Shown in pieces: positions 1-6,196 of a DNA stretch of 11,922 bases. The DNA is from Polynucleobacter meluiroseus (GTDB lineage Bacteria > Verrucomicrobiota > Verrucomicrobiia > Opitutales > UBA953). The position numbers were made by a program, and so were the translations under genes. Every line of letters starts with the position of its first letter. The first letter of the stretch is position 1. A model generated the notes under the pieces. It did no database searches. It saw only the letters and a list, made by a program, of their open reading frames with translations, and was not told the origin of the DNA. The stretch lies in assembly GCA_943323725.2 (NCBI GenBank), contig CALPIW020000026.1, positions 1 through 11,922 of the forward strand. The letters run 5' to 3'.

Positions 1-246
1 CCAGGACCGCGGAAGACACCAGGAGTAAAGCCAGGTGAGCAGCATGGCCGTCGGTAGGCAGGCCAGCAGCACCCCCAGGCAGTAGAGCGCAAGAAAAGAG
101 GATTCGGTCGATTTGACGATGCCTCCATCCATTGCCGCCATGGTCGTCAGCCAGACGACGGTCCAGAGCATGCCATAGGTCGACCCTAGCATGAGAATCC
201 TGGTCGACCTGCCGGTTGGCTGGATTCTGTCTTGGTCGCTTGTCAT
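1..246 (-). CDS. Small membrane protein, third of a tandem paralogous set (partial, C-terminus off the window)
   Basis: The frame is open from an ATG at 246-244 to the window edge, giving 82 residues. I translated it by hand from the minus strand. Two hydrophobic stretches, about residues 18-38 and 51-75, look like membrane segments. The first contains GSTYGMLWTVVWL, which resembles GAVYGLLWGVVAL and GLLYGALWSLAPI at the same place in the two genes just upstream, so this is very probably a third copy. Its start codon overlaps the upstream gene's stop as ATGA (246-243), which suggests translational coupling and supports the start. I recognise no family. The C-terminal WDLxRRxNP motif of its relatives would lie outside the window. 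Confidence 0.7.
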   Translation of the reverse strand, partial: MTSDQDRIQPTGRSTRILMLGSTYGMLWTVVWLTTMAAMDGGIVKSTESSFLALYCLGVLLACLPTAMLLTWLYSWCLPRSW

Positions 247-722
247 CGGAACTGTTCGCCGGCCTTGGGGTTCATCCGTCGGCGCAGGTCCCAGCAGTTG
301 AGCACGGCGAGGAAGATCGGCACGATGGTCACGAAGCCGAAGAACGGAAACCAGAAGAACAAGATGAGCGAATCGTGGAAGCGAAGTCCTCGTAGCGATT
401 CGAGTACGCCTCGCCAGTCCCGGGTGAATTCGACTCCTGCGATGACGACCAGCATGCAGGCGGCGAAGATCTGCGTGCCGAGCAGCAAGGCCGCTGGACC
501 GTAAGTCCATACTTTCCAAGCTTTCGTCTTACCGAGGCGTCCGGCGAGCAGGCGCGTCACCAGGATGCCGGTCGGGATGCTGCCCAGCAGATACCAGCCA
601 GTCATCCTGAAAAAATCTCCTCCGAGGCTTTTCAAGACCGCGAGGGCGACGACGCCCCACAGCAGTCCATAGACAGCGCCGAGTCGGTTCAAGTTGGGCG
701 AGCGGGTGTTTTCGTGATACAT
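243..722 (-). CDS. Four-helix small membrane protein of unknown function, second of a tandem paralogous set
   Basis: A 159-residue protein. The frame stays open upstream to 1127, but that extension is Arg/Pro/His-rich, lies antiparallel in register to the neighbouring gene's coding sequence, and is not hydrophobic. I therefore start at the ATG at 722-720 (MYHENTRSPN). Four hydrophobic segments are visible at about residues 14-33, 38-59, 73-97 and 118-142. The tail reads LNCWDLRRRMNP, matching LNTWDLWRRVNP in the upstream neighbour, and the first helices also align, so the two are paralogues. Basic residues follow helix 4 (RRRMNPK), suggesting a cytoplasmic C-terminus. The gap to the upstream gene is 68 nt, and the downstream gene overlaps by 4 nt. 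No catalytic motif or known family is recognised. Confidence 0.8.
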   Translation of the reverse strand: MYHENTRSPNLNRLGAVYGLLWGVVALAVLKSLGGDFFRMTGWYLLGSIPTGILVTRLLAGRLGKTKAWKVWTYGPAALLLGTQIFAACMLVVIAGVEFTRDWRGVLESLRGLRFHDSLILFFWFPFFGFVTIVPIFLAVLNCWDLRRRMNPKAGEQFR

Positions 723-790
723 GGCAAGACGCTTTGGTGGGTAGGCTCTCGGTTCAGCGTCTGCTCCGGGGGACGTCGGGCCGAGGCAGG

Positions 791-1276
791 TCAGGCGTTC
801 CGCGGGTTCACCCGCCGCCAGAGGTCCCAGGTGTTGAGCGCCGCCAATGGGATGAGCACGATGGCTAAGACCGAGAAGAACGACATGGCGGGATGGATGA
901 TCACGCATCCCAGGGTGAGCTGATCCCAAGGTTCGTTCGACCGGGCCAGGACCCAGCATAGCTGCGCGTAGAGGAAGCCGTAGAGCGTCGTCGCGAGCAG
1001 CAGCGACAGGGGGCTCCATAGGAACAAGGTCCTGGCTCTGCGTTCTTTTAGAAATCGGCGGAAGAGCGCGGTGATGGCCGCTCCGGTCAGCATGCTTGCG
1101 CCCAGCATGGCGAAGCACACGCCCCACTGCATCGGATATAGCCTGAAGTTTTCCGGTCCCTGGTAGTAATTGAACAGAGGGGTCGGGTTCATGATGATGA
1201 TCGGTGCGAGCGACCAGAGGGCGCCATAGAGCAGGCCTAGTCGGTGGTTTCGCCAGAAGGTCGCCAGGTTTGTCAT
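791..1276 (-). CDS. Four-helix small membrane protein of unknown function, first of a tandem paralogous set
   Basis: A 161-residue protein starting at the ATG at 1276-1274. Hydrophobic segments lie at about residues 12-30, 48-72, 85-110 and 121-148. Positively charged clusters (FRRFLKERRAR, residues 72-82, and WRRVNPR at the end) would face the cytoplasm by the positive-inside rule. The C-terminal LNTWDLWRRVNP is nearly the same as in the next gene, and GLLYGALW in helix 1 matches too. There is no signal peptide distinct from helix 1, no Cys pair, and no recognisable enzymatic motif. It is the promoter-proximal gene of a probable three-gene unit: a TATAAT hexamer lies about 50 nt upstream. 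Function unknown; a membrane-embedded sensor, immunity or envelope protein are all possible and none is supported. Confidence 0.8.
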   Translation of the reverse strand: MTNLATFWRNHRLGLLYGALWSLAPIIIMNPTPLFNYYQGPENFRLYPMQWGVCFAMLGASMLTGAAITALFRRFLKERRARTLFLWSPLSLLLATTLYGFLYAQLCWVLARSNEPWDQLTLGCVIIHPAMSFFSVLAIVLIPLAALNTWDLWRRVNPRNA

Positions 1277-1325
1277 GTGACTATTCTTACTCAGGCCTGG
1301 AATTCAGCCAACTTTCTATACGCAG

Positions 1326-1331
1326 ATTATA
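1326..1331 (-). promoter_or_regulatory. Candidate -10 hexamer for the small-membrane-protein unit
   Basis: The minus strand reads an exact TATAAT here, about 50 nt before the ATG at 1276, in a locally AT-rich part of an otherwise G+C-rich window. No good TTGACA-like hexamer sits at a 16-18 nt spacing. A TTGCAT overlaps it at the wrong distance. The position fits a promoter for the membrane-protein genes, but this rests on one hexamer. Confidence 0.35.
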
Positions 1332-1415
1332 TGCAAGTGGGCCGGGTTATCTTGCCCATTAGGAAACCGCAGAGGCGCGGATTAATACCGTTTTAAGCAA
1401 TCTATTCGAGGCGGA

Positions 1416-1436
1416 GGACAGCACGTGGTGCTGTCC
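1416..1436. repeat. Perfect 9-bp inverted repeat
   Basis: Arms GGACAGCAC (1416-1424) and GTGCTGTCC (1428-1436) flank a 3-nt loop. It lies 52 nt past the stop of the last sulfatase gene. No T-run follows on the minus strand, so it is not a typical intrinsic terminator, although it could still slow or stabilise the 3' end of the sulfatase transcript. It may be one copy of a dispersed intergenic repeat. Confidence 0.6.
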
Positions 1437-1451
1437 CTACCTATTTACCCC

Positions 1452-1479
1452 CGATACTCGATACTCCAGACTCTATACT
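1452..1479. repeat. Short degenerate 7-bp tandem repeat
   Basis: Four consecutive 7-nt units can be read: CGATACT, CGATACT, CCAGACT and CTATACT. They share the pattern C-N-A-N-ACT. The array ends 9 nt before the sulfatase stop codon at 1489-1491. Together with the inverted repeat at 1416-1436 it fills the middle of the 212-bp gap between sulfatase and membrane-protein genes. I see no coding potential there. Confidence 0.5.
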
Positions 1480-1488
1480 CTCACCCGC

Positions 1489-3144
1489 TTACTTCTTCTT
1501 GGCTTTCTTGACGGCGTGGCCGCCGGGCAGGCGCTTCTGGCCTTGGTTGGGCAGCGGGCCGGCGAGCGGAGGCGTCTCGAAATACTTTCCGTCTTCGAGC
1601 ATGCGCGGGTCACCGGTTTCGCGGAGGATCGTGAAGAGGCGGTCAGTCATTTCCTTGCGTACGGCGGCATAGGCGGGTGACTCAGCGACGTTGTTCATCT
1701 CGTGCGGATCGGCCTTCAGGTCATAGAGCTCGAACATCGGGCGTCGGCCGTAGAACTTATCGAAGAGCGCGGACCACTCGGGGGATTTGCGGGCGCCGAC
1801 GAACCAGGCCTTGGTCGGGCCGGCATCATCGTCAGGCAGCGTCACGAAAGTCGTCTGGGCGAGCTCAGCGAAGGTCGGCTCATCTGCGCCGTCGAGACGG
1901 TACGGATTGCCCAGCGGCCAGCGGTCGGGCTTGAAGTTCACGATCAGCACATGGTCCTGCGTGCGTAGGGCGCGCTGCGGATACGGCGAATAGTCGGGAC
2001 GGGCGACCTCGACGTGACGCTCACGGCCGGCGACGACCCAGGTACGGGTCGGGTCGACCTGCCCTTGGCGGTCGGACTGCAGGACGTTCCAGAGCGAACG
2101 GCCCGTCATCACCGCGGGAGGCTTCACGCCGCCGGCTTCGAGAAAGGTCGGGGCGAGGTCGGGCAGCGTCACCATGTCGTCTACCACGCGTCCGCCCTTT
2201 ACGCCGGCGCCGGATACGATGAGCGAGACGCCCGTGCCGAAGCCGTAGAGGTTGCACTTGCCGTGCGGGAAGCCTGGGGCGCCATGGTCACCGCTCACGG
2301 CGATCAGCGTCTTGCTGCGTTCGCCGGCGCGGTCGAGTTCTTCGAGCAATACGCCCATCGCGGCGTCGAGGGCCTGGACTTCGCCGAGGTAGTCGGCGAG
2401 GTCTTCGCGCACCACCGGGACGTCCGGCAGGAAGGCCGGCAGCTTGCCCTTGAGGGCGTCGGGATCGAGGCCCCAGAGTTTCTGGCCACTGCCCCGCACC
2501 CAGGCGCGGTGGGTATTGGTCGGGCCGAACCAATAGGCGAAGGGCTGACCGGCGGCCTTGGCCGCGAGCATCGCCTTGAAATTACCGCGGACCTCTTCGA
2601 GGAGCTTGGCCCGGGCCGCCTCGACCGTGGCGCCCTTCGCCACGAGGTCGGTCGCGTTCTCCGAGAAGTTATTGAAGGCGCGTCCTGATTTCTCGAAGGC
2701 GTGCTGCTGGCCGCCGTAAGGGGCGTCGGCCGGGGAGCCGGGGCTCCACACCTTATACGATTTGCCGAGGTGATAGCCGGCGTCGCGCAGGAGCAAGGGG
2801 TAGGTGGGGATCGATTCGTCCCAGACCGCCCCTTGGAGGATAGCGCCGCGGCCGGTGCGCCAGAAGTGCTGGCCCGAGAGCAGCGAGCTGCGGCAGGGCG
2901 TGCAGGAGGGCGCGTTGACGTGCGCGTTGCGGAAGAGCACGCCTTCCTTGGCGAGACGGTCGAGGTTCGGGGTACGGAGCAGGCCGTTCGTACCGGCCAG
3001 ATTGCCATACTCGGCGTAGACCCGCGCGAAGCGCCCCCAGTCGTCGGCGAAGAAGAAGAGGATGTTCGGGCGCTCCGGGGCCGAGAGGGCGAAGCCGGAC
3101 GCGGCGAAGAGCAGGGCAGAAAGGTATCCGAAGATGAGTCTCAT
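1489..3144 (-). CDS. Exported sulfatase (type I, formylglycine-dependent), CTPCR active-site variant
   Basis: A 551-residue arylsulfatase-fold hydrolase of sulfate esters. Residues 1-22 are a signal peptide ending in ALSA, so it acts in the periplasm or outside. RPNILFFFADDWGR (25-38) gives the metal-binding Asp pair (D34, D35). The maturation motif is C81-T-P-C84-R85 followed by SSLLSG; C81 is the residue expected to become formylglycine. The usual Ser in CxPSR is Cys here. SGDHG (284-288) and the Lys in HGKCNLY (296) complete the site. The region GRERHVE...YPQRALRTQDHVL with NFKPDRWPLGNP (373-414) resembles the heparan-N-sulfatase-like group (SulfAtlas S1_8), but the substrate is not established. 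The tail (KKAKKK) is strongly basic. The start overlaps the upstream sulfatase stop as ATGA, so it is the last gene of a coupled operon. Length is normal for the family. Confidence 0.95.
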   Translation of the reverse strand: MRLIFGYLSALLFAASGFALSAPERPNILFFFADDWGRFARVYAEYGNLAGTNGLLRTPNLDRLAKEGVLFRNAHVNAPSCTPCRSSLLSGQHFWRTGRGAILQGAVWDESIPTYPLLLRDAGYHLGKSYKVWSPGSPADAPYGGQQHAFEKSGRAFNNFSENATDLVAKGATVEAARAKLLEEVRGNFKAMLAAKAAGQPFAYWFGPTNTHRAWVRGSGQKLWGLDPDALKGKLPAFLPDVPVVREDLADYLGEVQALDAAMGVLLEELDRAGERSKTLIAVSGDHGAPGFPHGKCNLYGFGTGVSLIVSGAGVKGGRVVDDMVTLPDLAPTFLEAGGVKPPAVMTGRSLWNVLQSDRQGQVDPTRTWVVAGRERHVEVARPDYSPYPQRALRTQDHVLIVNFKPDRWPLGNPYRLDGADEPTFAELAQTTFVTLPDDDAGPTKAWFVGARKSPEWSALFDKFYGRRPMFELYDLKADPHEMNNVAESPAYAAVRKEMTDRLFTILRETGDPRMLEDGKYFETPPLAGPLPNQGQKRLPGGHAVKKAKKK

Positions 3145-4511
3145 GGCGTCAGTTTAGGTAAGGATCGGAGGCGGGTGGTAAGGTCTTGGAGCACCGGGGC
3201 GTGCTGGGCGGCCACGTTATGCAGCTCTTCCGGGTCCTGGTCGTGGTCGTACAGTTCCGTCTGTCCGTCGCTCCACTGGGTGAAGCGCCAGCGAGCGGTG
3301 CGCACGCTCTGACCGTGAAGTTTGGGGCCGCGCGTGACGAGGGTGAAGGCGGCGTCCTTGATGGGGGCGACGGGGTCGTTCAGGATCGGGCGCAGGCTCG
3401 ACCCGGCGGCGGCGTGCGGCATCTTCAGGCCGCAGAGGTCGGCGATCGTGGGATAGATGTCGACGAATTCGGTCAGCGAGCGCGTCGTCTGTCCGCCCTT
3501 CATCCCGGGTGCCGCGATGATGAGCGGCGCCCGGCAGCTGCGCTCGAAGAGGGTGTTCTTATTCCACCACTGGCGCTCGCCCGTGTGGTAGCCGTGGTCG
3601 CCGACGAAGACGACGATGGTCTTTTCCCAGAGGCCGTTTTTATCGAGCGCGTCGAGGACCCGGCCGAGTTGCGCGTCCATGTAGCTGGTCGCTGCACAGT
3701 AGGCGCGGAATAGTTCCTGCCACTCCCGTGTCGTGAATTTTCCGAAGGCTAGGCCGTAGTCGCCGAACCCGACGCTCTCCTTGCGCGCTGGGGTGATGTC
3801 GCCGGGGTCGCGCCACGGCTGCAAGGTGTCGGCCGGATAGAGGTCGAAGTATTTCTTGGGCGCGATGAAGGGGTCGTGCGGCTTCATGAAGCCGCAGCCG
3901 ATGAACCAAGGCTTGTCCCCGAGTTTCTCGATCATCGCCACGGTGGCGGCGGCAATCTGGCCATCCGGCTGATCGTCATCGGTGCCATCGGCGGCCCCCC
4001 ATACGCACCATTTCAAGGCGCCGTTGGTCACGTCCCGGCCGGCGAGCATCTTGCGGCCGACCTTGGTCGTCTCAAAGTCCTGTGCCGTTTGCCAGGAGCG
4101 ATTGGCGTCCACCCAGCGCTGTCTTGCCACCGTGTCTTTGCCCCCGCCGAGGTGGTAGATCTTACCGAAGGCGTGCGCCTGCCAGCCGGCTTCCTTGCAG
4201 AGTTGAGGAAGCGTGACGACGTCCGGCAGCTTCTGCCTCAGGGGGATGTCATTGCCCACGATGCCCGTCTGTTCCGCTCGTAAGCCGGTCAGCATGCTGC
4301 TGCGGCTCGGGTTGCAGACGGGATACTGAACGTAAGCCCGTTCGAAGGTCGTCCCGCGGGAACGCAGACGATCGAGATTCGGGGTCTTCACGGCCGCCTT
4401 CGTGAACGCTCCGCCGAAGTCCCTCAGGTCATCTGCCATGATGAGCAGGACATTGGGCTTGGCTTGGGCCAACCCAGTCAGGGGGAGAAGCAGCAGGGCG
4501 AGCAGGCGCAT
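3141..4511 (-). CDS. Exported sulfatase, iduronate-2-sulfatase-like
   Basis: A 456-residue sulfatase with a short signal peptide (residues 1-17, cleavage probably after AQA). KPNVLLIMADDLRD (18-31) supplies the metal-binding Asp pair at 27-28. The formylglycine site is C66-N-P-S-R70 followed by SSMLTG, fully canonical. FGKIYH (115-120), GFMKPHDPFIAPKKYFDLY (207-225) and VGDHGYHTGERQWWNKNT (303-320) are the signature blocks of iduronate-2-sulfatase relatives (SulfAtlas S1_7 type); D305, H306 and K318 are likely active-site residues. Family members cut sulfate from O2 of uronic acids or related positions; the real substrate here is unknown. It is the middle gene of the operon: 3 nt after the upstream sulfatase stop, with a 4-nt overlap into the next one. 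That spacing supports the ATG at 4511. Confidence 0.95.
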   Translation of the reverse strand: MRLLALLLLPLTGLAQAKPNVLLIMADDLRDFGGAFTKAAVKTPNLDRLRSRGTTFERAYVQYPVCNPSRSSMLTGLRAEQTGIVGNDIPLRQKLPDVVTLPQLCKEAGWQAHAFGKIYHLGGGKDTVARQRWVDANRSWQTAQDFETTKVGRKMLAGRDVTNGALKWCVWGAADGTDDDQPDGQIAAATVAMIEKLGDKPWFIGCGFMKPHDPFIAPKKYFDLYPADTLQPWRDPGDITPARKESVGFGDYGLAFGKFTTREWQELFRAYCAATSYMDAQLGRVLDALDKNGLWEKTIVVFVGDHGYHTGERQWWNKNTLFERSCRAPLIIAAPGMKGGQTTRSLTEFVDIYPTIADLCGLKMPHAAAGSSLRPILNDPVAPIKDAAFTLVTRGPKLHGQSVRTARWRFTQWSDGQTELYDHDQDPEELHNVAAQHAPVLQDLTTRLRSLPKLTP

Positions 4512-4514
4512 GGA

Positions 4515-6077
4515 TCAGCGGGCGGGTTTGAGCGGAGCCGGTTCGAAGTCGGTCTTGCTGACCCAGCCCGCGTCGAGGAATTCCCCCTTCAGGTAGCGTT
4601 CGTAGAAACCTCGACGACGTTCGTCGGAATGCGGGAAGGCTTCGTATTCGGCGCCGCGGCCGAGGGCGCGGAGGTCGCCTTGGCGCTTCAGCTCGGCCCA
4701 CATCTGCGTGCGGAGCTTCGCGAGGTCGGCGCCGTTGGCGCCGGCCAGATTCTGCACGCAGTCCGGATCGGCCTTCAGGTCGTAGAGTTCGCGTCCCGGC
4801 CGCATCCCGAAGCAGAGTTCCCAGAAAGGATCCTTCCCGGCGGCGCGGCGCGCTTCGAGCAGGAAAGTCTTCGTCGGGCTGGCGTCGGTATCGAGGTAGC
4901 CCGTCTCGGGATTACAAGCCGGCCAGCGGGAGGGTTCAGCGTTCTCAAGGTAGAGCAGGCCGGCCTTGGCGATGCCGCGGACCGGGTAGCCTTCGTCGTG
5001 CGGACGACCGAGGTCATTGCGTTCGCGGCCGATCAAGGCGAAGTCGCGGCCGGGCAGGGGCTGGGCGCCGTCGGACTTGAACACGTCGAAGAGGCTGCGA
5101 CCCGACGTCGGGAGCAGGCCGGACTTATCCCAGGCCAGGCCGGCGGCCTCGAGAAAGGTCGGCGCGAGGTCCGCGAAGCCGACGTAGTCGGCGACCTTGC
5201 GGCCGGAGCGGGCGATGCCGGCGGGCCAGCGGACCGCGAAGGGCAGGTGGTTGGCGTTCTCGTAGGCCGAGCCCTTCACGCGGGGGAAGGGCATTCCATT
5301 GTCGGACGTCACGATGATCAGCGTGCGGTCCAGTTCGCCACGCGCTTCGAGCTGGGCGAGGACCTTGCCCAGCTGGGCGTCGAGGTGTTCGACCTCCACC
5401 GCGTAGTCGAGCATGTCGCCACGGACCGTGGTATTGTCGGGCCAGTATTTCGGTACGCGGTCCACGTCGCCGGGCTGCTTGCCGAAGCGCGCGTAGCTGC
5501 CTTCTTCGTAGGCGCGGTGCGGCTCCTGGAAGCCCAGCCAGAAGAACCACGGCTTGTCGGCGGAGGTCTCCTTGAGGAAGTCGGCGAAGTTGGCCGAGTA
5601 GTCATTGTTCGCCATGGCCTTGGCGGGCGGGGCGGCCTTGCGGCGGGTGAAGACCTTGCCCGTCATCGGGCGGGGCGAGCCGTCGGCCTTGAGCGATTGG
5701 CCCGGACCCCAGACCTTGCCGGTCGAGGCGTAGAAGTAGCCCGCCTTGTCGAGGGCGTCGGGCAGGATGCCGATCTCCGGAGGGAAATACGGGAAGTGGT
5801 TGGCCGCGGCGCCGAGGAGCCACGGGTGGCGTCCGGTCATGATGCTCGAGCGCGAAGGCGCGCACTTCGCCGTCGGAGTGTAGGCGTTGAGGAAGAGCAG
5901 GCCTTCCTTGGCGAGGCGGTCGAAGTTCGGGGTCTTTACCCACGGGCAGCCGTAGGCGCCGGCGTGGCCGTTGCCCCAGTCGTCGGCGATGACGAAGAGG
6001 ATGTTCGGGCGGGTCGGTTCGGCGGCGTGGCCGACGAGGGCCGCACAGAGGGCGGCGAGGAGCAGGGTGGGGCGCAT
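4515..6077 (-). CDS. Exported sulfatase (type I, formylglycine-dependent)
   Basis: A 520-residue sulfatase and the first gene of the three-gene sulfatase operon. The signal peptide is residues 1-19 (ending GHAA). RPNILFVIADDWGNGHAGAY (23-42) holds D32 and D33 for the metal. The maturation motif is C72-A-P-S-R76 followed by SSIMTG, canonical. SDNGMPFPRVKGS (258-270) supplies D259, N260 and K268. Further blocks are GFQEPHRAYEEGSY (182-195), GRERND (350-355), YPVRGIAKAGLLYLEN (364-379) and SRWPACNP (383-390). The same architecture appears in the last sulfatase of the operon, so those two are closer to each other than to the middle one, and both resemble heparan-N-sulfatase-like enzymes. The C-terminal 60 residues have no assignable motif. 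The substrate cannot be read from the sequence. Confidence 0.95.
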   Translation of the reverse strand: MRPTLLLAALCAALVGHAAEPTRPNILFVIADDWGNGHAGAYGCPWVKTPNFDRLAKEGLLFLNAYTPTAKCAPSRSSIMTGRHPWLLGAAANHFPYFPPEIGILPDALDKAGYFYASTGKVWGPGQSLKADGSPRPMTGKVFTRRKAAPPAKAMANNDYSANFADFLKETSADKPWFFWLGFQEPHRAYEEGSYARFGKQPGDVDRVPKYWPDNTTVRGDMLDYAVEVEHLDAQLGKVLAQLEARGELDRTLIIVTSDNGMPFPRVKGSAYENANHLPFAVRWPAGIARSGRKVADYVGFADLAPTFLEAAGLAWDKSGLLPTSGRSLFDVFKSDGAQPLPGRDFALIGRERNDLGRPHDEGYPVRGIAKAGLLYLENAEPSRWPACNPETGYLDTDASPTKTFLLEARRAAGKDPFWELCFGMRPGRELYDLKADPDCVQNLAGANGADLAKLRTQMWAELKRQGDLRALGRGAEYEAFPHSDERRRGFYERYLKGEFLDAGWVSKTDFEPAPLKPAR

Positions 6078-6096
6078 GGCTCGGGGTGAGGCTTTT

Positions 6097-6106
6097 CTAG
6101 CCCTAG
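6097..6106. promoter_or_regulatory. Possible regulatory repeat upstream of the sulfatase operon
   Basis: CTAG-CC-CTAG, two CTAG tetramers two bases apart, lies 20 nt before the first sulfatase ATG. It sits inside the 68-nt space between the preceding terminator and the operon, where a promoter must be unless the operon depends on readthrough. CTAG also ends the perfect dyad at 9412-9426. With such short units the resemblance may be chance. Confidence 0.2.
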
Positions 6107-6140
6107 CGGCCTGGCATGCAATGCCTCAGCCATCCGGGCA

Positions 6141-6175
6141 AAGAAAAGGCCGGGCGACTCGCGTCGTCCGGCCTT
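6141..6175 (-). terminator. Intrinsic terminator after the DUF1080 lipoprotein gene
   Basis: Arms 6146-6158 and 6163-6175 pair over 13 positions (core AAGGCCGG with CCGGCCTT, one G-T pair) around a 4-nt loop. On the minus strand the hairpin runs into TTTTCTTT (6147-6140). It lies 21 nt past the stop of the DUF1080 gene and separates that gene from the sulfatase operon. Confidence 0.85.
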
Positions 6176-6196
6176 CGTCAGCGCCTCGGGGAGGGC

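Noticed and set aside
723..1127. N-terminal extension of the second small membrane protein to the ATG at 1127
   Set aside because: The extension is Arg/Pro/His-rich and overlaps most of the upstream gene in another frame. The hydrophobic protein and its match to the paralogues begin only after 722.
1452..1479. CRISPR-like array
   Set aside because: The units are 7 nt, adjoining and degenerate, with no spacers of constant length.
4464..6089. A 541-codon plus-strand open frame opposite the first sulfatase
   Set aside because: The minus-strand frame encodes a complete sulfatase with signal peptide and active-site motifs. The plus-strand product is Gly/Ala/Val/Arg-rich without any motif, the usual mirror of G+C-rich codon bias.
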